A DNA stretch of 64,000 bases from contig CM077672.1 in assembly GCA_039707655.1 (NCBI GenBank), forward strand, positions 193,792,037 through 193,856,036. The letters run 5' to 3'. Every line of letters begins with the position of its first letter. Position 1 is the stretch's first letter. The notes under the pieces were generated by a model. It worked only from the letters and a program-made list of their open reading frames with translations, searched no databases and was not told where the DNA came from. The DNA comes from Elymus sibiricus (Eukaryota > Streptophyta > Magnoliopsida > Poales > Poaceae). Shown here piece after piece: positions 22,601-34,003 of this stretch. The translations under genes were made by a program, and so were the position numbers.

Positions 22601-23628
22601 GTTTTGAAATTGGGAAGATTGATTCAACATTGTTCACTAAGAGGGTTAATGGAGAATTATTTGTATGCCAAATTTATGTTGATGATATTATCTTTGGATC
22701 TACTAACCCCTCTTTTAGTGAAAAGTTTGGAAGGTTGATGTCGGAAAAGTTCGAGATGTCTATGATGTGTGAATTCAAATTCTTTCTTGGTTTGCAAATC
22801 AAGCAAACTAGGGAGGGTACCTTTGTTTCTCAAACAAAGTATACCAAGGACTTATTCAAGAAGTTCAACATGCAAGAGAGTAAAGGTATGAAAACCCCCA
22901 TGCCCACAAGTGGACATCTTGACTTGGCAAAGGATGGCAAACCCGTTGATCAAAAGGTTTATCGATCTATGATTGGTTCATTGCTATATCTATGTGCTTC
23001 CCGTCCCGACATTATGCTAAGTGTGTGCATGTGTGCACGATACCAAGCGGCACCAAAAGAGTGTCACCTTAAGGCGGTGAAAATAAGTGTGAGATACTTG
23101 ATACATACACCAAACTTTGGCATATGGTATCCCAAAGGATCTTCCTTCAATCTTGTTGGCTACTCCGATTCGGACTATGCTGGAGACAAGGTTGACAGAA
23201 AATCCACTTCGGGTACATGTCAATTTCTTGGTAGATCTCTTGTGTCTTGGTCATCCAAGAAACAAAATTCCGTATCTCTATCTACTGCCGAAGCGGAATA
23301 CATTGCCGTGGGATCATGTTGTGCTCAATTACTATGGATGACACAAACTCTTAAAGACTATGGTGTGCATGTGAAACATGTACCATTACTATGTGACAAT
23401 GAGAGTGCTATTAAGATTGCGCACAATCCCGTGCAACATTCTCGAACTAAGCATATTGAGGTTCGTCACCATTTTATTCGAGATCAGGTTGAGAAAGGTG
23501 ATATTGACCTTAAACATGTTCGTACCGACAAACAATTGGCGGACATCTTTACCAAACCCCTCGATGAGAAAGTGTTTTGTCACTTGAGAAGTGAGTTGAA
23601 CATCATTGATGCTTCAAACGTGAACTAG
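19696..23628 (+). pseudogene. Copia gag-pol of element B, one in-frame stop
   Basis: The start is the ATG at 19696, about 40 bases after the PBS. Gag (about 220 codons) has [18 protein letters not shown] and [20 protein letters not shown], then an acidic [20 protein letters not shown] stretch. It passes straight into the protease motif [12 protein letters not shown] near 20372; the CCHC nucleocapsid knuckle is missing, probably by an internal deletion. Integrase follows ([11 protein letters not shown]...[32 protein letters not shown]), then an acidic linker, RT (YGLKQAPRAWN; YVDD at 22675-22686) and RNase H (SDSDYAGD, STAEAEYIA, LLCDNESAI). A single TAA at 22411-22413 interrupts RT just before QMDIKSDFLNG. 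The TAG at 23626-23628 ends pol. Otherwise the frame is uninterrupted over 3.9 kb. Confidence 0.93.
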
Positions 23629-25323
23629 AGGTTCATGTGGATGCATACAAGGGCATGAGCATTCTTGACTAATCCATGATACCTTTCATGATCATATTAT
23701 ACCTTGGACACTTTGCTCCCTTGTATTGTATCTAACCTTTTGTAGGTACTTGGACAAGCTTCGTGCCACAAGATTGCGTCACACTCTTATCATAAGAAAT
23801 CTTGTATAACCCAAGTATCAACAATGGCTGGTGGATCAAGGAACAAGACAACCTAAACATATCCTTTGACAAATTCTTGAGATATGCTTCATCCTTGTCA
23901 TTTTGGGTATACATGTTGTTCCTTGCAAAGCTAACCCATGTAGGAAGATGAACTACAAAAGATAGGATCGCTCCCAACTTCAACTTATGAGCATCCACTT
24001 CAAGTTCACCTACATGATGGACTTCACCACCAAATCCCAATGTAAGTTCTCACATCTTAGAGAAGCTTTACTCAAAGACATGAGCTAAAGCAACTCAACA
24101 AGATGTGAATACATTAAAATGCTTAAAGGAAAAATGGCAATCCCATTTTGAGCTTAAATGATGAGTATGACCTATGATCAAGTGTTCTCACTTGACTCCT
24201 AAGTCAATATACTCTAACATAGGTGACCTAGTCGCCGACCCATCTAGATGAAGTTCTCTAGTGTTTCTTCTGGTTGTTTTAAAAAAAACTTCATCTAGAC
24301 GTTTCTTTGCTTCTTTTCTGTGTGTCTTTTCCTTTAGTTAGATTCGCAGCAAATTCATTGCAAATCTTTGTGAGAATTCCTTTGCCTAGTGAGCTGAGTT
24401 GACAAAATGTTCCATTGCATCAAACTCAGTTCCACCGAATTGCCTCAACTCGGTGCCACCGATTTTGATTGCACTAAGGAACTTTCTTTCAAATTTTTCC
24501 TGAGATTTTCTACTCCAGCTCCACTCAATGATTCTTATCCTCTACTTGCATCTAGAGCCACTCCATGGCTGGCTGTGTTTCTCAAGGACCAAACCCACTT
24601 GATCAATAACCTTGAGGTCCCTTCTTGGAAATTGATGTCAAAGGGGGAGAGAGGAATACATCAAAGCTTCTTACCATTATAAGGGATGCACCTTACAAGA
24701 GGAGAGAAGGCTACATGTTTCTAAGAGGGAAGAAACATGATCAGTTTGTTTCTATGTTGTTCTAGTTTTCTCACCCTACCTACTCCCAATATCCATGTCA
24801 GATTCAGGGGGAGAGGAAGTTCTTTAGGGGAGACAACTATTTCTTTTGGGGACATGTCTGCTTCAAAGAAGTATTCACCTAGTGATACTCCATTCTACAT
24901 GTCATCCCAATCTTGGTTTCTTGTTGATCTCGTGTCTCTTCTTGAAGAAATTATCTTCTGTTATCAAACCCTGTTTTCTCAAGTGTATTTCTTTAGGTAC
25001 TTGATCAAGAACTTCAAGGTAAGTATATGCATCACACTCATGTACATGATTAACCTCTTGATAGTATATAATGTTTGCAAGGAGACAATCATGGACATGT
25101 GGACCCTATATGATATATATGTTTGCTCTGATGCATATAGCCAAGATACATGTTGCATGTATATTTCCCTTGAGATATCATCATGTCAAGCACATCTTCA
25201 GGGGGAGCTCCAGGGAGTTCATACATGTTACATGTTTTCTTCAAAGCTTTCATACATACCTCTGCTATATCTGTATTTGAAGCTTTGATGTATGTTCTCA
25301 TCAATTACCAAAAAGGGGGAGAT
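23629..25323 (+). other. 3' untranslated region of B with four PPT-like runs
   Basis: No ORF with support. Part of it (about 24150-24230) matches element C near 63060-63120, so the two share post-pol sequence. G-run motifs are AAAGGGGGAGAGAG (about 24640), CAGGGGGAGAGG (about 24805), CAGGGGGAGCTCC (about 25200) and the LTR-adjacent AAAAAGGGGGAGAT (25310-25323). A single palindrome pair of the LTR type, CTCAGTTCCACCGAA and CTCGGTGCCACCGA, sits near 24425-24465. The additional ORF found in A and C is absent. Confidence 0.75.
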
Positions 25324-26919
25324 TGAAAGCACATTTGCTCCCTTGGTGGTTTTGGTAATTTATGCCAACATACATGTTGTTGGACTAATGCTTTCATCTA
25401 GTGAATTTCAGACAAGTTCAACAATGGTGTCGCAGGGACAAGAGGACATGGAACCCCCTCAAAATGCCGAGCACAAGGATTGGCAAAAGCTCAAGACCCT
25501 ACATTTTTGGTTTAGTGATCCAAGATCACATTGAGTCCATAGGAAAGCCAATACTATTAAAAGGGGATGAGGTGTTGCTTAATGATCTCTTTGCTCAAGT
25601 GCTTAGTGACAGTACTCCTAAATCCTCAACCACTCTCTCAATCCCAAATATGTCCAAAACCTACATTCCAACTCGGCCCCACCGAACTTCTCTATCCGGC
25701 CCCACCGAGTTCATCTAAGACTTAGCCACTGCCAAAACCCTAACAAATTGGATCCACCGAAATGGATCTCGGTCCCACCGAGATGGCCTTGCCAACTCTC
25801 TGTAATCCTTTGCACTTACTTCGGTCTCACCGAGTTTTGCAAATCGGTCTCACCGAGATGGCTTGCCAACTCTCTGTTGCCTTATTGCTTCACTTCGGTC
25901 CTAGCGAGTTGATGCAATCGGTGCCACCGAGATGAGGTTTGCCCTAAGCCATTGCACTTCGGTCCATCCGAGTTGTTCGTATCGGTCCCACCGAGATTCC
26001 TAAAGTTCATATCTTTTACACAGTTCGGTGCTACCGAGATGATCGTTTCGGTGCCACCGAGTTGAGTCAAAAGTGTGTAACGGTTGGATTTTGTGTGGAG
26101 GCTATATATACCCCTCCACCTCCTCCTTCTCAGAAAAGGAGAGCCATCAGAACGTGCCTACACTTCCACCATACATTTTCTAAGAGAGAACCACCTACTC
26201 ATGTGTTGAGATCAAGATATTCCATTCCTACCATTTGAAACTTGATCTCTAGCCTATCCCAAGTTGCTTTCCACTCAAATCCTTCTTCCACCATAGCCAA
26301 ATCTGTGAGGAGTTGTTTGAGTGCTGGGAAGACTATCATTTGAAGCACAAGAGCAAGGAGTTCATTAACAACACACCGTCTATTACCTTTTGGAGAGTGG
26401 TGTCTCCTAGATTGGTTAGGTGTCACTTGGGAGCCTCCAACATGATGTGGAGTTGAACCAAGGAGTTTGTAAGGGCAAGGAGATCGCCTACTTCGTGAAG
26501 ATCTACCCCGAGTGAGGCTAGTCCTTCGTGGACGTAAGCCATGGTGGAATAGACAAGGTTGCTTCTTCGTGGACTCTTCGTGGGTGGAGCCCTTCGTGGA
26601 CTCACGCAGCCGTTACCCTTCGTGGGTTGAAGTCTCCATCAACGTGGACGTACGATAGCACCACCTATCGGAACCATGCCAAAAACCACCGTGTCTTCAT
26701 TGCGTTTGATCTTCCATACTCTACCCCTTTACTTTTCGCACTCTTGCATGCTTTATCATTTCCCCTGCTCAATCTCTAGATATGCATGTGTAGAAAGTAT
26801 TGGAGTGATCTTAACTTGCGTCAAAATCTGCCTAAGTTCCAAGAGAAATTAAAAACTGCTAATTTTGGCTGGTTAAGGGTCTATTCACCCCCCTCTAGAC
26901 CTATCTCCTCGATCCCACA
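25324..26919 (+). repeat. 3' LTR of element B
   Basis: Same length as the 5' LTR and about 98% identical by eye, ending CGATCCCACA followed by the GACCT duplication. It includes the palindrome array (25672-26065) and the TATA box (26103-26110). Confidence 0.95.
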
Positions 26920-26924
26920 GACCT

Positions 26925-29480
26925 CTCAAGTTAGTAACAAGGGTCTTAGGGACCCAAATAGCATAGAACCAAAAAGCATTACGAGGACCAGCAAATTGAG
27001 CATAGACCTCTCCATCCTTTGTCTTACGAAGCACATAGGATGGAGGCATGAATTCCTTCGGCTTGTTGGGAGTGGGCATACCCCTAGTGGACTTCCCACT
27101 CACAACCTTGTCAACTTTTCCTCTTCCTTTCTCCTTGTGCCCTTCACGGACAAATGTCTCCTTGATAGGTGTGGTGCACTTTTGAGAAGACATTTTCTTC
27201 TTGCTTGTGCTTGGGTCAAACCCAAGCCCTTCCTTGGCAACCACTTCATTGTGGTGACTCAACACCTCATTAAGGTTCTTTTGTCCTTGGGCACAAGTCA
27301 TGAGCCCTCTCTCAAGTTGAGATTTTAGAGAGTGATTTTCCTCAAGAATAGATGCTAGATCACTACTAGAATTTGTAGTACAAGCATCAACATTTATAAT
27401 AGGTGAGGAGTACGCCTTTGCAAGAGTTTCAAGATAAGTAAGTTTGAGTTTCCCAAAACTCTTTGTAAGGAGAGTGAGCTCTTCTTCCTTAGTCTTGAGA
27501 GACAAGGATAGAAGCTCACAATCCTTAGAAAGAGTAGCATGAGACTCTTCAAGCTTACTCTTATCATTCATCAACTCCTTGCAAGAACTATTAGCCTTTT
27601 CCAAGGAGGCAAGTTTCTTAGCATGCTTATCAATGTTTGCACCAATTTTTATGCACAATTCATCATTTCGTGCTTCCTCATATTGGAATTTCCGCTCAAG
27701 GATCTCACATTTTTTCCTTTTCCTCGGTAACGAGGGTTTTGAGTTCCTTAATGGTGACGGTGTGCTTACTCACCATCTCCATAAGCATACGAAACATAGT
27801 GAGCTTCTTTCCTTTAAGGGAGCACATGAACTTATCAATTTTGGCAAACATGGGATCATTCATATCATCATCATCATCAATGTCCTCTGCATCAAGATAT
27901 TCATCACTAGGAGTAGGAGGAGTGAAGAGAGGAGGATTTGAACGAGGGGTTACCTTAACCTTATCGGAAGAAGTTTGTTGCTCACCGTCCTCCATCACGG
28001 CCTTCGCCATTAGACACTTGTGAGCGTTGCCCTTGTAGTCTTTCATGTAGTTGTAGGTGACGACATCACCACTCTTGTTGACTAACCTCAAAGTGTTTTG
28101 AGAATCTTGAGCTACTCCGGCAACACCACTAACATCATCGGGGTCGGACTCTTCTTGAGCAACCATTGCCTTTCCATCTCTCTTCTTGAGCTTGGAGTTT
28201 AAAGGATTTGGCAACTTCTTCTTTACAAAGGTCTTAGGAAATCTTGGTCTATCTTCTCTCTTCTCATAGGGGAACTCATTTGAGAAGTGGTTGGTCTCTT
28301 CACAATTGTAACAAGTTCTCACTTTCTTCTTTGGGAATCTTCACTTGAATTTTCCTGCGCTAAACTTCTTGACAAAGAGGGCAATATCTTCATATGATGG
28401 GCTCTCATCTGAGTCAATCTCATCACCTTCTTCATCATCATCATCTTCTTCTTCTTCACTTTGCTCTTCCTCATACACATGCTTGGCCTTCAAGGCAGGA
28501 TTAGTCTTTTGTGATGAGCTACCATGCATGGCAAGATGTTTTGTAGCATTAGCCTTGGATTCCTCAAACAATTGGAACGTGGAGATGATATCATCGGGAG
28601 ACATTTCCTTGAATCCATATTGGTGCCTTATGTCCCACACCATTTGGTGATGATAAGGAGCGAGAGCATTTAGCAATTTGTCCACAAGAAACCGCTTGGT
28701 CAAGCTGAATCCATCTTGGGTCTTGTCACAATCATAAGACTCAATGTCGGCGGCGAGAGTCATGAGGCACTCAAGAAGATGCTTGGGGGATTCACCTTTC
28801 TCCATACAAAAATATTGCAATGCTCCTTTGGCAATTTCATATTGAGCAAGCTGGAGAGTGGAGGTACCGGTCTTGGTCATCACAATGCTATCCCACAATT
28901 CCTTGGCATTTGTGATGTGAATGTACGGCCTTTTCTACTTGTCTGTCATGCCCTTCCTTATGAGCATGATCGCGGTGTCATTAAGATGCTTGTCATATGC
29001 TTCACCCGGCGTGAGATTCTTCGGGTTGACTGGGTTGTAGCCGTTCTCCATAATCTCCAGCATCTCATCGTTGGCGAACCTAAGATGGTCCTGCATTCCA
29101 ACTCTCCACAAAGAAAAATCGGCAGTGTCATCAAGCAAAGGAGGCTTACCGCTAGGGTTATACTTTGGTTTCTCCACTTTAGATTTTGCATAAAGCCATG
29201 ACACACCAGAGGTATCACTAGCAGGAGGTTGTTGGCACAAGGGAGAATGATTCGCATTTGGTCCCGGAGCCACACTACCTGAATTACCAGGTGGTGTGGG
29301 ATTCGAGGTTAATGCGGTCAACCTCAATTGGACCAAGGCCTCAATGGAGGCATCATGCTCCTCCTTCTTCTTAGCAAGGGCCCGTTCCAAATCCTCAGAA
29401 GTGAAGGACTTGGGCTCTTCCGAAGAAGAGGCATCCTTCACTTCAGGATTTGCAACCACGGGGGTCCCATCAGGGTTCAT
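26925..29480 (-). pseudogene. Copia gag of element A, broken
   Basis: The start is the ATG at 29480, about 40 bases after the PBS. The capsid part has FSLWRVGMQDHLRFAND and AKELWDSIVMTKTGTSTLQ. The zinc knuckle is CYNCEETNHFSNEF, in which the last Cys of CX2CX4HX4C has become Phe by one base change (near 28270). A C-terminal coiled coil (about 27700-27250) is typical of the long Sirevirus gag. Breaks are a TAG at 28935-28937, a TGA at 28341-28343 (probably CGA to TGA) and a one-base insertion in an A-run at about 27711-27716. Near 26925 the frame reads FAGPRNAFWFYAIWVPKTLV and continues beyond B to a stop shortly before the protease, so gag and pol were separate frames here. Confidence 0.88.
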
Positions 29481-29519
29481 CTCGCTCTAGGGCGGTTAAG
29501 CCACAAGAATAGAGCACGA

Positions 29520-29532
29520 GGCCCTGATACCA
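29520..29532 (-). other. Primer-binding site of A (initiator tRNA-Met)
   Basis: The complement reads TGGTATCAGGGCC, starting two bases from the LTR end (29535), with one mismatch to the iMet PBS. Confidence 0.8.
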
Positions 29533-29534
29533 AT

Positions 29535-31162
29535 TGAAAGGATCGAGATGGACCTAGAGGGGGGTGAATAGGTACAATTACAATTTTTTATTGTTACTTA
29601 GCAATTTTAGGCAATAGTGCGGAATATGAAACTGAGCCTAACAATTGCTAAGGTGATTCTAGTGCTAAGAAAGGTGACAAAATACAACAAGTAATGGATA
29701 TGCAAGCACAATATAATGCAAGTAAAGACTAAGAGACAAATGACCACAAGTACGGAGTTAGGGTTAGGGATAACCGCAACTCCAAGAGACGAGGATGTAT
29801 GCCGATGTTCACTTCCTTGGAGGGAAGCTATGTCACCGTTTAGAGAGGTGGATGTTACCACGAAGGCACATCAACGCCACGAAGGCTCACCCTATTCTCT
29901 CTTTGAGATATCACCACGAAGGCGATTCTCAACCACTAGTGGTAGACCTTGAGGTGGTCTCCAAACCTTCACATACTTTCCAGGGGTAATCACAATGAAA
30001 TGATTCCTCTCCGAAGAACTCCTACCGCCTAGGAGTCTCCAACCTCCAAGAGTAACAAGAACGATGGGGAAAAGGTCAAGACTTGCTCAAATCACGAATT
30101 CATTTATTCAAGAGAAAGGGAAGGAGTGGATCTATCACTTGATTGGAGAACTTGTTGGGAACTCTCTCAAATCCTTCCGGGGTCTAAGATTTGGTGTGTG
30201 AGGTTGAGAGAGAGAGTGAAGTGTGTTCTTGAGTTAGCTCGAAGTGAATGGTCAACCGTATCCCGTGGTGGAAGAAGGCTATATATAGTGATAGTGCATA
30301 TATGACCGTTGTGGTATAAGTGACTGCGTCAGGTCGGACATCCGGGCCAGGGGCCGGACATCTGGGCGTTTGAAATATACACAGCATATGCACCGAGCAG
30401 AGTAGAACCAGAGGACCCGGAGATCCGGCAGTCCAAGAAGGGCCGGACATCCGGCGGTAGGGGCCGGACATCCGGCGAGTGCAAGACAAACACGGTCAAG
30501 CTGCTGGATAGGTTAAGCCAGATATCCAGGGGGGCGGACATCCGGCCATGAGGTAAGGCCCGGACATCCGGCGGTAGGGGCCTGACATCTGGCGAGTGCA
30601 AGCCAAAACACGGTAAAGCCAGATATCCGGGGGGGTCCGGACATCCGGTCATGAAGTAAGGCCCGGACATCCGGCCTAGTGCCGGACATCCGGCGAGTGC
30701 GCGCCCAAAAGCAATCCAGCTCCTGGACAGGAGGCTCGGATTTCCGGGGTAGCCCCAGACATCTGGGCAGTGGAGCCCGGACATCCGGCTGTGAGCCCGG
30801 ACATCCGGCCAGCAGAGAGACTAGGCAGAGATGGTGCAAGAAGAAATATGTGGAGAAGGAAAATGTAAATCTGTGTAGAGAGATGACATATGAAACCATA
30901 ATGATTTGAGCAAATCTTTAACTAACCCTATTGATCCCCTCTTAATAGTGCGGGATCCCTATACTCAAGAAAGCAAAATAAAACTCATCAACCTCTTGTT
31001 CCTTCTTCCATGAGCCATATCCATTGCATATGTCCTTGATCCACACACTTAGTCACACGGGGACTAATCACCTGAGATTTTCTTAACAAACATAATTAGT
31101 CCCCTACATGTACATTGTCATCAACATCAAAAATACGATGTAAGGGCTTGATTGCTCTTTCA
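29535..31162 (-). repeat. 5' LTR of element A
   Basis: 1,628 bases, TGAAAGG to CTTTCA, followed by the GCGCC duplication at 31163-31167. It holds the second palindrome array (30331-30812) and a TATA candidate at 30279-30288. Confidence 0.93.
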
Positions 31163-31167
31163 GCGCC

Positions 31168-33456
31168 GCCATCGGTTCTCTGTAGTGAGCAGGTTAATCT
31201 TCCTCTAAGATGAATATTTCATTGTGAAACCACTCAGAAGGTTCGCTAACTCTTCCTGACCTACGCGGTTCAGTTACAGGCTTCACTGGAGTTTCTACAA
31301 CTTGTGTAGTAACTTCTGGTTCAGTTGTGTGGACAACTTCCGAAACAAACTCTGGTTCGTTAGCCCAGCTTACTTTCACTGGAGATTCAGTAATCTCGTC
31401 AAGTTGTACTGTCCTCCCACTTACTTCTGTAGCGAGAAACTCCTTCTCGAGAAAAGTCCATTCTTTGTGACAAAAACTTTGTCCTCAGACTTTTGGTAGA
31501 ATGAATACCCAATTGTCTCTTTGGATAACCTACAAAGTAACATTTATCTGCTTTGGGATCGAGCTTATTTGGTTGTAAATGCTTTACATAAGCATCACAA
31601 CCCCAAATCTTGAGATGCGACAAATTGGGTTTCTTCCCATTCCATAACTCATATGGTGTCGTCTCTACAAACTTAGACGGTCCTCTGTTTAGTGTATATG
31701 TTGTTGTTTCAAGTGCATATCCCCAAAATGAAAAAGGCAGATCGGTAAGTGACATCATTGACCTCACCATGTCTAACAAGGTTCGGTTACGCCTCTCAGA
31801 CACTCCGTTCCTCTGCGGAGTTCCGGGAGGAGTAAGTTGTGAAACAATTCCATGATCACTTAGATGTTTTCTAAACTCATGACTTAGATATTCTCCTCCA
31901 CTATCTGATCGCAGAAACTTTATCTTTTCGCCATGATGATTCCCTACTTCTTTCTGAAATTCTTTGAACTTTTCAAATGTTTCAGACTTATGTTTCATTA
32001 AGTAAATATAACCATATCTACTCAAATCATCAGTGAAGCTATCAAAGCATAAATATCCACCGCGCCCCAGTGTGCTCATCGGACCACATACATCACTATG
32101 CATTATTTCCAATAATCCACCCGTCCATTCAGGATGACCCATGAATGGCGTCTTAGCCATTTTACCCATCAGAGAAGCCTCACATGTGTCAAATGATTCA
32201 AAATCAAAATATGGTAATACTTCATACTTATGAAGTTTTTGCATACGCTTCTTTCCGATATGACCAAGATGGTAGTACCAAATCTAAGTGGTACATCAGT
32301 CTTCTTAAGACGTTTAATATTAATGTTATAGATATCTTTTTCACGTTCAAGATCCAATATGAATAAACCACTGACAATAGGGGAAAATCCATAATACATA
32401 TTCTTATAATAAATTGAACAACCATTGCTCTCAGACTTATAAAAATAACCATCGTTTATTAAACATGATCCAAAGATAATGTTCTTACACAACTTCGGAA
32501 TGAAATAACAATTATTCAGTTATAAGATAAATCCTGAAGGTAAACTTAAAGACATGACTCCGATGGCTTGAGCAGCGATCCCATCACCATTTTCGACGCG
32601 CATCACGACTTCATTCTGTTCCAGCTTGTGAACTTTCTGCAGTCCCTGCATCGTGTTGCAAATGTGAGCAACCGATCCGGTATCAAATATCCATGACTGA
32701 CATGAATTATTTGCAAGTAGAATATCAATAACATTAACTTGTATAACTTTTATACCTTTGTCGGAAGAACCATTCTTCTTATCCACCAAGTACTTCTTGC
32801 AGTTGCATTTCCAGTGTCCCTTTTTCTTGCAATAGAAACACGCAGTCTCCTTATTGGCTCCGTCCTTGTTCATCTTCCGAGAGACGGTTACACCGGCACC
32901 AGTCAATTTCTTCTTGGACTTGCCCTTGTTCTTGAAACTGGCGATCATATTTACTAGCAACACTTGCTTGTTCTTCTGGATTCCAGCTACCACAGTTTTG
33001 AGCATAGCGAACAACTCGTTTGCACTTTTCTCCATCCCATTCATGTTGTAATTTATGATAAAACCATCGTAAGATGGGGGGAGTGGAGCAAGTACAATAT
33101 CTGTGCAGAGTGTTGGAGGAATTCCAAATTCCAGAGAAGCCAGTCTCTCAACATAGCCAGCCAGCTTTACTATATGCTCACTCATTGAGGAACCTTCTGC
33201 CATCTTGCATTCAATCAAGGCCTTGGTTATCTCAAAACGTTCGGACCTTCCCCGTTTCTTGTACAGAGCATCCAGTGACCCAATTATAAATTGAGTACTA
33301 GACTGTTTAAAACGTTTCTATAGTTCAAGATCCATGCAAGTCAGCATGAGGCACTGGACTGACTCATAGTCATCACTACGAGAAGTGAAAGCACCTGCAA
33401 TTTTCTGCGACACACCTAGCGCAGGAGGATCACCTAGCGGCTGATCCAGCACATAC
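31168..33456 (-). pseudogene. Copia gag (part), protease and integrase of element D, broken
   Basis: Reading right to left, gag continues from the E insertion at 33456 and contains an intact knuckle CFYCKKKGHWKCNC (near 32830). The protease-like motif WIFDTGSVAHICN is near 32690. The integrase core is at about 32244-31399, with SDVCGPMS, FLRSDSGGEY and GVSERRNRTLLDM. A capsid-side TAG lies at 33318-33320, and there are stops or frame changes near 32519, 32280-32245 and 31395. The linker toward RT ends with RRSGRVSEPSEWF and is interrupted by element A at 31167. Confidence 0.88.
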
Positions 33457-34003
33457 TGTCACAACCCAAATTTTCCCTAAATTTTGGTTGTGAACTTAGA
33501 AGCATATGCATCCGTGATTTCCTTGCACATTTGGTTTTTGAGACCAACAAGGATAACATTTGAATTCAAACTAATATTTGAATTTAATTGGAAGCCATGA
33601 AGGTTTCACCCAAAAATGATTTTCAGAAAAACTTGCATAAGGGCAGGAAAGAAATTTCCTAAGATTATATTTGCCCTATTTATTTTGTGTGAACCAGGAT
33701 TTGAAAATAGTTTAATTTGGGCTGTTAAACTGTAAGTAAAATTCTGGATAAAATAAATAAAATAGAAAACAGAAAGGGAAAGAAAATAAGCTTACAAATA
33801 GGCCCAATTAGTTATTGATAAATCATAGTTTGTCAAAACCCTTGGAGAAAAAGTTCATCTAGTCAGAAATATTCCCAAGGTAATTTAGGAACAATTTCTC
33901 TTTCGAAGAAAATTCAAATTTGAAATTTGAAACAGAGAGCACAAACAAAAAACAGAAATGAAAAAGAAAAAAAGAGAGAGAAAGGCCCAGCTAGCTAGCT
34001 AAC

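Larger units (their letters stand above)
18045..26919 (+). mobile_element. Sirevirus-type copia element B (young, nested in A)
   Basis: Complete plus-strand element of 8,875 bases. LTRs at 18045-19640 and 25324-26919 are both 1,596 bases long, with exact target duplication GACCT at 18040-18044 and 26920-26924. By-eye comparison of the LTRs gives roughly 30 differences (about 2%), so it is the least diverged pair that I compared. It has an iMet PBS, a gag-pol frame with a single stop, and no additional 3' ORF. It lies in the opposite orientation to its host A, exactly at A's gag-pol boundary. Confidence 0.95.
9752..31162 (-). mobile_element. Sirevirus (Maximus-type) copia element A
   Basis: Full-length minus-strand element, about 21.4 kb because B (18045-26919) is nested in it; its own length is about 12.5 kb. 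LTRs are 9752-11404 and 29535-31162, with termini TGAAAG...CTTTCA. The target duplication GCGCC is exact at 9747-9751 and 31163-31167. In element order it has LTR, an iMet-type PBS, gag with a long coiled-coil tail, protease-integrase-RT-RNase H, an additional 3' ORF and repeated PPT-like runs before the 3' LTR. These are all hallmarks of the Sirevirus genus. Gag and pol each carry several stops. Confidence 0.9.
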
